From: Lachnospiraceae bacterium UBA3689
GTDB taxonomy: Bacteria; Bacillota; Clostridia; Lachnospirales; Lachnospiraceae
NCBI GenBank assembly: GCA_002371465.1
Contig: DFIU01000011.1
Location: 1-49,513, forward strand
Length of the DNA stretch: 49,513 nt
Direction of reading: 5' to 3'
In this document: positions 30,422-39,014 of the stretch, in pieces
Layout: each line of letters begins with the position of its first letter
Position numbering within the stretch: position 1 is the first letter of the stretch
Translations under genes and position numbers: made by a program
The notes under the pieces: model-generated
What the model saw: only the letters and a program-made list of their open reading frames with translations
What the model was told of the DNA's origin: nothing
Database searches by the model: none

Positions 30422-32557
30422 TTGAATAGAAAATCAGGAAACAGAAGAACCTCCCAGGTTCGTCAAATAAGGCAGAAACAAAACAGGGGGCGCAGTTCCT
30501 TACGAGCAGGTAAGAGGGGAACTGCGCCTAAATTCACAGCGGTCATGCGCAGGAAACTGGCATGGCTGTTTGTTATTGCAGTGGCTTCCCTGGTGGGACT
30601 GACCGGGCGAATTGTGTACATCAACGCGGTCAGCGGAGAACAGTATACCAAAAAGGTCCTTGCCAATTCCCAATCCAGTTATGCATCCAAGAACCTGGCT
30701 TACCGACGGGGGGATATTTTAGACCGCAACGGAACTGTTCTGGCTTCGTCGGAAAAACGCTACAATGTGATTTTGGATTGCAGAGTAGTGAACAGCGATA
30801 AGGGGGTCGATAAGGAACCGACGATCAAGGCGCTGGTGAACCTCTTCGGTCTGGATGAGGGGACGATTCGTACCCTGTTGGAATCGGATAAGACCAAACT
30901 TTCCCAATACCAGGTCGTGAAAAAGGATATCACGATCGAGGAAAAGCAGAGCTATGATGCCTATCGGAATGGAACGGAGGATGACCCGCTTTCCGATGAA
31001 GAGCGGAAGGAGCGGTCCAAGATCCGGGGGATCTGGTTTGAGGAAGAGTATGTCCGGAATTATCCGCTCAAGTCGCTTGCCTGCGATGTTCTGGGCTTTA
31101 CTTACGGCGACGGTCAGGCGGATTGGGGGATCGAAGGTTATTACAACAATTCCCTGAAGGGGATCGACGGTCGGAAATACGGCTATTGGGGGTCCGGTTC
31201 GGATCTGGAACAGACCATTGTGGACCCGGTCGATGGGAACAATGTAAAGGCGACCCTTGATGCCAATATTCAGAGCGTCGTCGAAAAGTATCTGAAACTC
31301 TATCAGGACACTTATAAAAAGGGACCCTCCAGTCAGACGGAGGGGGCGAAAAATGTCGGTGTCGTCGTTATGAATCCCAACGACGGGGCGATCCTTGCTA
31401 TGGCAAGTTCGGATCCCTATGATCTCAACAACCCCAGGGATCTGTCTGCTGTCTATCCGCAGAAAAAAATTGAAGCGATGTCGGAGGACCAGCAGACCGA
31501 GGCGCTTGAACAGATGTGGAAGAATTTCTGCATTTCGGACGCGTTTGAGCCGGGCTCTGTATTTAAACCGATTACCATTTCCGCCGCTTTGGAGGATGGG
31601 ACTTTAAGCGGAAATGAGATGTTCAACTGCGACGGAGCGGAGGTCGTATCCGGCGTCACCATCAAGTGCGCGGATGTAGACGGCCATGGCGAAGAGACTT
31701 TGTCGGATCTGATTAAAAATTCCTGCAATGATGGTTTGATGCAGGTGGGGGCAAAGCTGGGCGTCGATGAGTTTGCCAAGTACCAGCACTTGTTTGGCTT
31801 TGGATCCAGGACCGGTATCGACTTGTCCGGCGAGGCAGCGGGTATTACGGGCGGTGCCGATACCATGGAAGCTGTGGATCTGGCAACAGCCTCCTTTGGG
31901 CAGGGCTTTACCAGTACCATGGTGCAGGAGGCTGCCGCGATCAGTTCCATCGTAAACGGCGGCTATTATTACCGGCCCCATGTGGTCAGCCAGATTCAGG
32001 ACAAAAACGGAGCGACAGTCAAGTCCTTTGATAAAGTTCTTATGAAGCAGACGGTCTCGAATGAGGTTTCTCAGCTTGTGAGATCCTATATGAAGGCAAG
32101 CGTGGATGAGGGGACCTCTGTCTACTCCAAAGTGAACGGCTATTCCATGGGAGGTAAGACCGGAACGGCTCAGAAGATCCCGAGAGGCAATGGCAAATAT
32201 CTGGTTTCCTGGGTTGGCTTTGTGCCTTATGAAAATCCCCAGGTGGTCATCTACACGGTCGTAGATGAACCCAACGTGGAGCACCAGGATGACAATCGCT
32301 ATCCACAGTGGATTTCAAGGGATATTCTGCAGGAGATTCTTCCCTATCTGAATGTCTATCCGGATGAAGCGCCGAATCCGGGCAATCCTCATCTGGCAAT
32401 GGATCTGACTCATCCCAATGGGGATGCCGTGACAGATACGGCTGCCGATACCAACGTCCCGGAACCACAGGGGACGGAAGATGAGACCAATACCGAGGGC
32501 GGCAATACCCAGGAGACAGACGGATATACCAACGATGAGGCGGACCTGGCAGAATAA
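30422..32557 (+). CDS. Class B penicillin-binding protein (FtsI/SpoVD type)
   Basis: Peptidoglycan transpeptidase of septation or spore-cortex synthesis. One membrane anchor near residues 44-65 follows a basic cytoplasmic tail (TSQVRQIRQKQNRGRSS). The dimerisation domain spans about 70-270. Active-site motifs: SxxK at 379-382 (GSVFK), SxN at 434-436 (SCN), KTG at 579-581 (GGKTGTA). There is no PASTA domain; instead an acidic Thr/Asp/Glu-rich tail of about 50 residues ends the protein. In Clostridia the gene here can be ftsI/pbpB or spoVD; the lack of PASTA leaves both open. TTG start at 30422 with AGGAGAG upstream. 711 residues. The tail is imperfectly repeated after the stop (32528-32589). 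Confidence 0.9.
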   Translation: MNRKSGNRRTSQVRQIRQKQNRGRSSLRAGKRGTAPKFTAVMRRKLAWLFVIAVASLVGLTGRIVYINAVSGEQYTKKVLANSQSSYASKNLAYRRGDILDRNGTVLASSEKRYNVILDCRVVNSDKGVDKEPTIKALVNLFGLDEGTIRTLLESDKTKLSQYQVVKKDITIEEKQSYDAYRNGTEDDPLSDEERKERSKIRGIWFEEEYVRNYPLKSLACDVLGFTYGDGQADWGIEGYYNNSLKGIDGRKYGYWGSGSDLEQTIVDPVDGNNVKATLDANIQSVVEKYLKLYQDTYKKGPSSQTEGAKNVGVVVMNPNDGAILAMASSDPYDLNNPRDLSAVYPQKKIEAMSEDQQTEALEQMWKNFCISDAFEPGSVFKPITISAALEDGTLSGNEMFNCDGAEVVSGVTIKCADVDGHGEETLSDLIKNSCNDGLMQVGAKLGVDEFAKYQHLFGFGSRTGIDLSGEAAGITGGADTMEAVDLATASFGQGFTSTMVQEAAAISSIVNGGYYYRPHVVSQIQDKNGATVKSFDKVLMKQTVSNEVSQLVRSYMKASVDEGTSVYSKVNGYSMGGKTGTAQKIPRGNGKYLVSWVGFVPYENPQVVIYTVVDEPNVEHQDDNRYPQWISRDILQEILPYLNVYPDEAPNPGNPHLAMDLTHPNGDAVTDTAADTNVPEPQGTEDETNTEGGNTQETDGYTNDEADLAE

Positions 32558-32589
32558 TCACCTATGATGAGGCCGAACTTGCGGGGTAA
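32528..32589 (+). repeat. Tandem 30-base repeat across the PBP stop codon
   Basis: 32528-32557 encodes the end of the PBP, T-N-D-E-A-D-L-A-E-stop. 32560-32589 would encode T-Y-D-E-A-E-L-A-G-stop in another frame. 22 of 30 bases agree, and four of the eight differences are at third codon positions. Offset between copies is 32 bases. Confidence 0.6.
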
Positions 32590-32616
32590 GCAACTAAACT
32601 TATGGGGGAAACAACA

Positions 32617-33591
32617 ATGATACAGACAGCAGCGATCATACCGGTTTTTATCGCCTTTTTCGTCAGCGCGGTTTTGGGTCCGGTTATCATCCCGATTTTG
32701 AACCGGTTAAAAATGGACCAGACCGAGCGGGATTTCGGCGTGAAATCTCACCTGGCAAAAAATGGCACTCCGACCATGGGCGGAACGATGATTCTGCTGG
32801 CTGTGACGGTGACTTCCCTCATTTTTATCTGGAAATATCCCAAGATCGGACCGGTTCTCTTTCTGACTCTTGCCTTTGGCATGATCGGTTTTGTTGATGA
32901 CTATCTGAAGGTGGTCAAAAAGCGGTCGGATGGGCTCTTTCCCAAACAGAAGATGGCGTTTCAGATCGTGGTGACGGCTGTCTTTTGCGCCTATCTGGTC
33001 AACATCCCGGGCATGTCCCTGGATCTGCGTCTGCCCTTTACGGGCGGAGTTATGTGGCACATCGGCTTTTGGGCTTATCCTCTTCTTTTTATTGCGGTCA
33101 TTGGGACCGTGAATGGAGTGAATTTTACGGATGGCCTGGATGGGCTTGCCTCATCCGTCACGATTGTCGTCGCCCTCTTCTTTACGATCGCTTCCGTGAT
33201 CCTGGAAGCGAGGACAGCGCCGATTCCGGCGGCTGTGATGGGGGCACTCATGGGCTTTTTGATCTGGAATGCCTATCCCGCCAGAGTCTTCATGGGAGAT
33301 ACCGGGTCCCTTGCCCTGGGCGGTTTCGTCGCGGGTATGGCTTATATCCTGCAGATGCCCCTCTATATTCTGCTGGTTGGTCTGATCTACCTGATCGAAG
33401 TTCTCTCGGTTATGATACAGGTCGCCTACTTTAAGTATACTAAGAAGAAGTATGGGGAGGGCCGCCGGATCTTTAAGATGACCCCGATCCATCATCACTT
33501 TGAGCTGAGCGGCTGGTCGGAGACCAAGGTCGTCGCGGTCTTTACCATCGTGACTGCCCTGCTGGCTCTGCTGGCTCTGCTGGCAATTTAA
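32617..33591 (+). CDS. mraY: Phospho-N-acetylmuramoyl-pentapeptide transferase
   Basis: Integral membrane enzyme that attaches UDP-MurNAc-pentapeptide to undecaprenyl phosphate, making lipid I. Ten membrane helices are expected. Motifs: HLAKNGTPTMGG, FVDDYLKV (aspartates of the active site), NFTDGLDGLA and MGDTGSLALGG; MTPIHHHFELSGW in the C-terminal loop is characteristic of MraY. The frame begins at ATG 32602, but ATG 32617 has GGGGGAAA 7 bases upstream and is preferred. About 324 residues, normal. It follows the PBP gene directly; murE and murF, usually between them, are absent. Confidence 0.94.
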   Translation: MIQTAAIIPVFIAFFVSAVLGPVIIPILNRLKMDQTERDFGVKSHLAKNGTPTMGGTMILLAVTVTSLIFIWKYPKIGPVLFLTLAFGMIGFVDDYLKVVKKRSDGLFPKQKMAFQIVVTAVFCAYLVNIPGMSLDLRLPFTGGVMWHIGFWAYPLLFIAVIGTVNGVNFTDGLDGLASSVTIVVALFFTIASVILEARTAPIPAAVMGALMGFLIWNAYPARVFMGDTGSLALGGFVAGMAYILQMPLYILLVGLIYLIEVLSVMIQVAYFKYTKKKYGEGRRIFKMTPIHHHFELSGWSETKVVAVFTIVTALLALLALLAI

Positions 33592-33635
33592 GGGGCTGAC
33601 CTCACTTGTGCATTGACCAGTGGGAGCTGCCCCAG
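33592..33635 (+). other. Hairpin between mraY and murD
   Basis: GGGGC pairs with GCCCC at the ends and CTCACT with AGTGGG inside, separated by a 4/4 internal loop. It starts at the mraY stop and has no T-run. It may be an mRNA-processing or stability element in the 146-base gap. Confidence 0.4.
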
Positions 33636-33737
33636 CCGGTAACAAAAGAGGAAATGTGGGTTCTGCCTGGTTGAGGAACCTCCAGATAAACTTTGGCTGA
33701 AAAACAGCTTGATATGAGATGGCAGGAAGGATAGCAA

Positions 33738-35102
33738 ATGGATTTAAAGGGTAAGAATGTTCTGGTCTATGGATCGGGAAAAAGTGGAATCGGAGCGGCT
33801 GATCTGCTGACAGAGGTGGGGGCTAAGCCCATCCTTTTTGATGAAAAAGAAGGGACCGACGAGGAGACGCTTTTAGCTAAGCTGAAGCAGCCGGACAAAG
33901 CACAGGCGCTCTGCGGCGCTCTGCCTGATGCTGCCCTCAGATCCCTGGCTCTGGCTGTGCTAAGTCCGGGAGTTCCCTGTGATGTTCCCAATGTCCTGCG
34001 CTTAAAAGAGGCTGGAGTTCCGATCTGGGGAGAAGTGGAACTTGCCTATCAGATTGGTAAGGGCAGGGTGTTGGCGATTACGGGAACCAACGGAAAAACG
34101 ACGACGACTTCCCTTGTGGGCGCGATCATGAAGGCGGCAGTGCCGGAGGTCTTTGTCGTCGGCAATATCGGAAATGCCTATACGGGGGCGGCTCTTGATA
34201 CGACGGATGCATCCACGATCGTGGCGGAGATCTCCAGTTTTCAGCTGGAGACCATCAGGGACTTCCATCCTCAGGTTTCCGCAATCTTAAATATTACAGA
34301 GGACCACCTGAACCGCCACCATACCATGGAGGAATACATCCGGGTCAAGGAATTGATAACGAAAAATCAGACCCGGGACGACGTCTGTGTCTTAAATTAT
34401 GAAGACCCGGTCCTGCGGACCTTTGCTAAAAGGTGTCCCGCCCGCGTCTTCTGGTTCTCCTCTGCGCGAAGAGTAGAGGACGGGATCTACCTGGATGGGG
34501 ACGATCTGGTTTTGACCCGGGATGGCGCCAATGAACGGATTCTGGATGTCAATGAGCTGAGCCTCATTGGGACCCATAATTATGAAAATGTGATGGCTGC
34601 CGTTGCGATCACACTTTCGGCGGGGGTGGATGTTAAGACCATTGCCGAGGCTTGCCGGAACTTTAAGCCCGTGGAACATCGGATCGAGTATGTTGCGACG
34701 AAAAACGGAGTGATCTGGTACAACGACTCCAAGGGGACCAATCCGGATGCGGCGATCAAGGGAATTCAGGCGATGAAGCGGCCGACCTTCTTGATCGCCG
34801 GAGGCTATGACAAGGGTTCGGACTATCACGAGTGGATCCGCGCATTTGCCGGAAAAGTCAAGTGCCTGGTGTTGGAAGGGAAGACCAGGTTCGATATTCA
34901 AAAGACGGCTCTGGAATGCGGCTTCCCCAAGGAACGGATTGTTCTGTTTGAAACTATGCATGAGGCCATGGACTTTTGCAGGGACCATGCCGAGGAAGGG
35001 GATGCTGTTCTGCTGTCCCCGGCATGCGCTTCATGGGGAGAGTTTCCGAACTATGAGGTAAGGGGAGATAAGTTCAAGGAATATGTCAACACGGAGATCT
35101 AA
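33738..35102 (+). CDS. murD: UDP-N-acetylmuramoylalanine-D-glutamate ligase
   Basis: Adds D-Glu to UDP-MurNAc-L-Ala in peptidoglycan precursor synthesis, using ATP. N-terminal Rossmann domain GSGKSGIGAA, SPGVPCDVP, Walker A GTNGKTTTT at residues 116-124, EISSFQLETI, NITEDHLNRH and the C-terminal substrate region EHRIEYVATKNGVIWYNDSKGTN in parts. 454 residues, normal. AAGGATAGCAA precedes the ATG. It overlaps divIB by 20 bases. Confidence 0.95.
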   Translation: MDLKGKNVLVYGSGKSGIGAADLLTEVGAKPILFDEKEGTDEETLLAKLKQPDKAQALCGALPDAALRSLALAVLSPGVPCDVPNVLRLKEAGVPIWGEVELAYQIGKGRVLAITGTNGKTTTTSLVGAIMKAAVPEVFVVGNIGNAYTGAALDTTDASTIVAEISSFQLETIRDFHPQVSAILNITEDHLNRHHTMEEYIRVKELITKNQTRDDVCVLNYEDPVLRTFAKRCPARVFWFSSARRVEDGIYLDGDDLVLTRDGANERILDVNELSLIGTHNYENVMAAVAITLSAGVDVKTIAEACRNFKPVEHRIEYVATKNGVIWYNDSKGTNPDAAIKGIQAMKRPTFLIAGGYDKGSDYHEWIRAFAGKVKCLVLEGKTRFDIQKTALECGFPKERIVLFETMHEAMDFCRDHAEEGDAVLLSPACASWGEFPNYEVRGDKFKEYVNTEI

Positions 35103-35832
35103 ACGACGCCGCAGAAGAAGGCGAATCCGAAAATTTATGACCATCCTGCTGGCCCTCCTGCTGCTGATCGTAGGCTTCTGGTATTTTTTTCAGCTGGAGA
35201 CCGTCGTGACCCGGGGCAATGTGCATGAGAGCGCGGACGAGGTTACGGCGCTTGTGACAGGGCGCTTTGATACCGGTAATACGGTTCTCACCAAGCTCTT
35301 TAATACGGAACGGAACGTTGGGGGAGTCGGATTTGTGGACCGGGTCAATGCCGTCATCACATCAAGGTCCAGCATCCGGGTCGACGTGAAGGAAAAGCGG
35401 ATGGTCGGCTATGTCGAGGACCATGGCTCCTATTACTACCTCGGAAAGGATGGAAAGGTGGAGGCTGTGTCTGCGGCTCCCTATCCGGGGGATGGGATCT
35501 ATGCCGTTAAGGGGCTGGAACTTTTGACTTCGGTTGAGGTCGGTCATACCCTGCCTATACAGGGGACCAAGCCCTTTGTCCTTTTGGATACGCTGAGAAG
35601 TTCCGTCGACCGTTATAAAAACCTGCCGGATACCGTGACCTTTGCCGAGGACGGATCAATGACGCTGACCTTTGGCAAGGTGAATGTCCTGATTGGGGAT
35701 GGAACCAATCTGCAGGGCAGGATGGAAGAACTGTCCGGGATCATGAAAAAGATGGATGAGACCTGGTCGGGTACCCTGCATTTGGAGAATTTTGACGGGT
35801 CCCAGAAGCAGATTGTCTTCGACCGGACCTGA
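35083..35832 (+). CDS. ftsQ: Cell division protein DivIB/FtsQ
   Basis: Divisome scaffold with one membrane segment. The very short N-terminus is almost pure arginine (RRSKRRRRRRRIRKF), then the helix at about 17-37, and a POTRA-type extracellular domain starting with LETVVTRGNVHESADEV. The beta domain ends with LHLENFDGSQKQIVFDR. 249 residues is normal for Gram-positive DivIB. It starts inside murD (20-base overlap), so it is probably coupled to it. ftsZ follows but has its own promoter. Confidence 0.85.
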   Translation: MSTRRSKRRRRRRRIRKFMTILLALLLLIVGFWYFFQLETVVTRGNVHESADEVTALVTGRFDTGNTVLTKLFNTERNVGGVGFVDRVNAVITSRSSIRVDVKEKRMVGYVEDHGSYYYLGKDGKVEAVSAAPYPGDGIYAVKGLELLTSVEVGHTLPIQGTKPFVLLDTLRSSVDRYKNLPDTVTFAEDGSMTLTFGKVNVLIGDGTNLQGRMEELSGIMKKMDETWSGTLHLENFDGSQKQIVFDRT

Positions 35833-35861
35833 TCCCCGGGACTACAAATTTGAAAATAAGC

Positions 35862-35890
35862 TTGATAAATAGGCTCAAAGTCTATATGAT
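35862..35890 (+). promoter_or_regulatory. Promoter of ftsZ-nrdR
   Basis: TTGATA (35862-35867), 17 bases, TATGAT (35885-35890). It gives a leader of about 75 bases. CCGC/GCGG (35936-35952) can form a small hairpin just before the AAGGAGG ribosome site. Confidence 0.7.
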
Positions 35891-35969
35891 ATTTGTATGC
35901 ATATTGCCAAAATAGCATGGTCATGTAAAGCATTGCCGCTTGGGTTGGGCGGATAAGGAGGAAACTATT

Positions 35970-37157
35970 TTGTTAGAAATCACATCGAATGAGGCAGAAT
36001 CTGAAGCCCGTATCATCGTTGTCGGCGTAGGCGGCGCGGGAAACAATGCCGTAAACCGCATGGTTGATGAATCAATCGGTGGTGTCGAGTTCGTAGGAGT
36101 CAATACCGATAAGCAGGCGCTGGCGCTCTGCAAGGCGCCGACTGTCGTTCAGATCGGTGAGAAGGTAACCAAAGGTCTGGGTGCCGGCGCCCGTCCGGAG
36201 GTCGGCGAACAGGCTGCATCGGAGAGCGCGGAAGAGCTGAAGCAGACAATGACCGGCGCGGATATGATCTTTGTCACCTGCGGTATGGGCGGCGGTACCG
36301 GTACCGGCGGCGCTCCGGTCGTGGCGAGCATCGCCAAGGAACTGGGCTGCCTTACCGTAGGTGTTGTAACCAAGCCCTTCCGTTTTGAGGCGAACAAGCG
36401 CATGGAGAACGCTATGAAGGGAATCGACAAGCTGTCCCAGAATGTCGATACCCTGATCGTTATCCCCAACGACCGCCTCCTTGATATCGTGGACCGGCGG
36501 ACGACCATGCCGGAAGCGCTGAAGAAGGCTGACGAAGTTCTGCAGCAGGCGGTTCAGGGCATTACAGACCTGATCAATCAGCCGGCTCTCATTAACCTCG
36601 ACTTTGCCGACGTTCAGACTGTCATGACCAACGGCGGTATCGCTCACATCGGTATCGGTGAGTCCAAGGGCGACGACAAGGCTCTGGAAGCGGTTCAGCA
36701 GGCGGTTGAAAGTCCGCTGCTGGAGACCTCCATCGAGGGCGCTAAGAATGTCATCATCAATATCCGCGGCGATATTTCCCTCATGGATGCCAACGATGCG
36801 GCAAGCTATGTCCAGAATATGACAGGTGACGACGCCAATATCATCTTTGGCGCTATGTATGACGACTCCGAGGTCGATACCTGTAAGGTGACGGTCATTG
36901 CGACCGGTCTTCAGGACAAGGCAAAGATCGAGCGGGAAAAGAAGAAGGCTGAGGAGAGTGCTGAGGCGGCTAAGAAGTCCCAGCAGGCGAAGGCACATAA
37001 GAACTCCTTCCCCAAGTTCTCGGGACCGAGCTTTTTAAACCAGACCACGCCCCAGGCGGAACAGGCTCCTCTCAACCTGCAGCAGCCGAATGTCCAGCCC
37101 TCCGTTGAAAAGAAGGACATCCAGATCCCGGATTTCCTTAAAAACAGGAACCACTGA
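35970..37157 (+). CDS. ftsZ: Cell division protein FtsZ
   Basis: Tubulin-like GTPase that forms the Z ring. After IIVVGVGGAGNNAVNRM, the tubulin signature GGGTGTG lies at residues 107-113, and the T7 loop is NLDFADVQTVM. The C-terminal conserved peptide IQIPDFLKNRNH, which binds FtsA/SepF, follows a long Gln/Pro/Lys linker. I place the start at TTG 35970 (then LEITSNEAES), with AAGGAGGAA 5-6 bases upstream, because it matches the usual clostridial N-terminus; an in-frame TTG at 35940 lacks a ribosome site. About 395 residues. The stop overlaps the nrdR start (TGATG). Confidence 0.97.
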   Translation: MLEITSNEAESEARIIVVGVGGAGNNAVNRMVDESIGGVEFVGVNTDKQALALCKAPTVVQIGEKVTKGLGAGARPEVGEQAASESAEELKQTMTGADMIFVTCGMGGGTGTGGAPVVASIAKELGCLTVGVVTKPFRFEANKRMENAMKGIDKLSQNVDTLIVIPNDRLLDIVDRRTTMPEALKKADEVLQQAVQGITDLINQPALINLDFADVQTVMTNGGIAHIGIGESKGDDKALEAVQQAVESPLLETSIEGAKNVIINIRGDISLMDANDAASYVQNMTGDDANIIFGAMYDDSEVDTCKVTVIATGLQDKAKIEREKKKAEESAEAAKKSQQAKAHKNSFPKFSGPSFLNQTTPQAEQAPLNLQQPNVQPSVEKKDIQIPDFLKNRNH

Positions 37158-37606
37158 TGAAGTGCCCCTACTGCGGCGACCCGGATACGAGAGTTGTTGA
37201 TTCCCGCCCTGCGGATGATAATACGGCAATCCGCAGACGCAGAGTCTGCGACAAGTGCGGTAAGCGGTTTACCTCTTATGAGCGCATTGAAACCATTCCG
37301 CTGGTCGTAATCAAAAAAGACAAGACCAGAGAGATCTTTGACCGGTCCAAGATCGAAGCCGGTGTCCTTCGTGCCTGCCACAAGCGGCCCGTGACGGCTC
37401 AGCAGATCCATGAACTGGTCAATGATATTGAAACAGAGGTTTATTCAAAAGGAGAGCGGGAGATTCCCAGTACCGAAATCGGGGAAATGGTGATGAACCG
37501 GATCAAGCATCTCGATCCGGTTGCCTACGTTCGTTTCGCCAGTGTCTACCGCGAATTCAAGGACGTCGAAACCTTTATGGATGAATTGAAGAAATTTTTG
37601 AAATGA
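37157..37606 (+). CDS. nrdR: Transcriptional repressor NrdR
   Basis: Zinc-finger/ATP-cone regulator that represses ribonucleotide reductase genes when dATP is high. The zinc ribbon is CPYCGDPDTRVVDSR plus CDKCGKRFTSYER; the ATP-cone follows from LVVIKKDKTREIFDRSK. 149 residues, typical. ATG 37157 shares one base with the ftsZ stop, so its translation is probably coupled to ftsZ. NrdR boxes are not expected here because the regulated genes are elsewhere. A terminator follows. Confidence 0.96.
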   Translation: MKCPYCGDPDTRVVDSRPADDNTAIRRRRVCDKCGKRFTSYERIETIPLVVIKKDKTREIFDRSKIEAGVLRACHKRPVTAQQIHELVNDIETEVYSKGEREIPSTEIGEMVMNRIKHLDPVAYVRFASVYREFKDVETFMDELKKFLK

Positions 37607-37618
37607 GATTTACATTGA

Positions 37619-37654
37619 AAGAGGCTTTGGAATCCTTCCGGAGCTTCTTTTTTT
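37619..37654 (+). terminator. Rho-independent terminator after nrdR
   Basis: AAGAGGCTTTGGAA pairs with TTCCGGAGCTTCTT (with G-T pairs) over a 3-base loop and runs into T residues. The end of its T-run is also the -35 box of the pyrH promoter. Confidence 0.8.
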
Positions 37655-37681
37655 GTGCAGCAATCAGAACTATGGTATAAT
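37653..37681 (+). promoter_or_regulatory. Promoter of pyrH-frr-dxr-cdsA-rseP
   Basis: TTGTGC (37653-37658), 17 bases, perfect TATAAT (37676-37681) with extended TGG. It overlaps the T-run of the nrdR terminator, so the terminator and promoter are packed together. Confidence 0.75.
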
Positions 37682-37711
37682 CACCTTATCTTAGACATGA
37701 CGGAGGATACT

Positions 37712-38410
37712 ATGCGGCGCGTTTTGTTGAAACTCAGCGGTGAAGCACTTGCCGGCGATAAGAAGACCGGCTTTGATGAGGCGACCTGTGTCAAGGTTGC
37801 GGAGCAGGTCAAGCAGGTCATTGATGATGGGGTCCAGGTGGCAATCGTCATCGGCGGAGGGAATTTCTGGAGAGGCAGATCTTCCAATGCCATTGACCGG
37901 ACCAAGGCGGATCAGATCGGTATGCTGGCGACCATCATGAACTGCATCTATACATCGGAAATCTTCCGGTCCCAGGGGATGGAGACGGTTGTCATGACCC
38001 CTTTCCAGGTCGGCGCCTTTACGGAACTGTTTTCCAAGGACAGGGCAGTTGAGGCTCTAAAGAGCGGGAAAGTCGTCTTTTTTGCCGGCGGCACGGGACA
38101 TCCCTATTTTTCAACGGATACCGGCGTCGTCTTAAGGGCGGTTGAGATGGAGGCGGATGAGATCCTGCTGGCCAAGGCAGTGGATGGGGTCTATGATTCC
38201 GATCCCAGGTCCAACCCTGACGCAAAGAAGTACGATGAGATTTCGATTTCGGATGTTGTGAAACAGGGACTGGGTGTTGTAGACGGCGCGGCAGCTGTCA
38301 TCGCCATGGAAAATCATATGCCCATGCTGGTCTTCAGCTTAAATGAAGCGGACAGCATCATCCATGCTGCTCACGGCAAAATCGACGGAACCAGAGTTCT
38401 GGCAGAATAA
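37712..38410 (+). CDS. pyrH: UMP kinase
   Basis: Hexameric amino-acid-kinase-fold enzyme that phosphorylates UMP to UDP; allosterically controlled in bacteria. Motifs: VLLKLSGEALAGD, IVIGGGNFWRG, DQIGMLATIMN, GGTGHPYFSTDT, LLAKAVDGVYDSDP. ATG 37712 has GGAGG 5 bases upstream; upstream in-frame starts lie before it in the promoter region. About 232 residues, normal. In many genomes rpsB and tsf precede pyrH; here they do not. Confidence 0.96.
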   Translation: MRRVLLKLSGEALAGDKKTGFDEATCVKVAEQVKQVIDDGVQVAIVIGGGNFWRGRSSNAIDRTKADQIGMLATIMNCIYTSEIFRSQGMETVVMTPFQVGAFTELFSKDRAVEALKSGKVVFFAGGTGHPYFSTDTGVVLRAVEMEADEILLAKAVDGVYDSDPRSNPDAKKYDEISISDVVKQGLGVVDGAAAVIAMENHMPMLVFSLNEADSIIHAAHGKIDGTRVLAE

Positions 38411-38459
38411 AAAGCGTAAGGAACATACACCCGCAGCCCGGCTGCGAAGGAGGAGAATG

Positions 38460-39014
38460 ATGAGCGAAGTCACAAAGACCTATGAAGAGAAGATGACCAA
38501 GACCCTGAACAACTTAAGAGAAGAGCTGCAGGCGGTCCGGGCGGGACGCGCCAATCCCCATGTCCTCGATAAGATCATGGTGGATTACTATGGAACTCCG
38601 ACTTCCATTCAGCAGATCGCCAATGTCCAGGTTCCGGAGGCCAGAATGATCACCATTACGCCCTGGGAGCCCAAGATGGTGCGGAATATCGTCAAGGCGA
38701 TCCAGGTATCCGAGCTGGGCATCAATCCGACGGATGACGGCCGCATGGTCCGCCTGGTCTTCCCGGAACTGACGGAGGAGAGAAGAAAGCAGCTGGTCAA
38801 GGATGTCAAGAAGCTGGGAGAGGCGGCTAAGGTTGCGACCAGAAATATTCGCCGTGACGGCAATGAGCATTTTAAGAAGCTGAAGAAGAGCAGTGATGTC
38901 TCGGAAGATCAGATCGCTGACGATGAGGATGAACTGCAGAAGCTGACGGATAAGGCGATTAAGAAAATCGATGAGGCTGTTTCCGAAAAGACCAGGGAAC
39001 TGATGACGATCTGA
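38460..39014 (+). CDS. frr: Ribosome recycling factor
   Basis: Splits post-termination ribosomes with EF-G. The long three-helix body with LREELQAVRAGRANPHVLDKI in parts, PEARMITITPWE and RRDGNEHFKKLKKS is diagnostic. About 184 residues, against the usual 185. The open frame extends well upstream through pyrH, but ATG 38460 with AAGGAGGAGA directly upstream is the start; ATG 38457 is a less likely neighbour. The stop overlaps the dxr start (TGATG). Confidence 0.96.
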   Translation: MSEVTKTYEEKMTKTLNNLREELQAVRAGRANPHVLDKIMVDYYGTPTSIQQIANVQVPEARMITITPWEPKMVRNIVKAIQVSELGINPTDDGRMVRLVFPELTEERRKQLVKDVKKLGEAAKVATRNIRRDGNEHFKKLKKSSDVSEDQIADDEDELQKLTDKAIKKIDEAVSEKTRELMTI

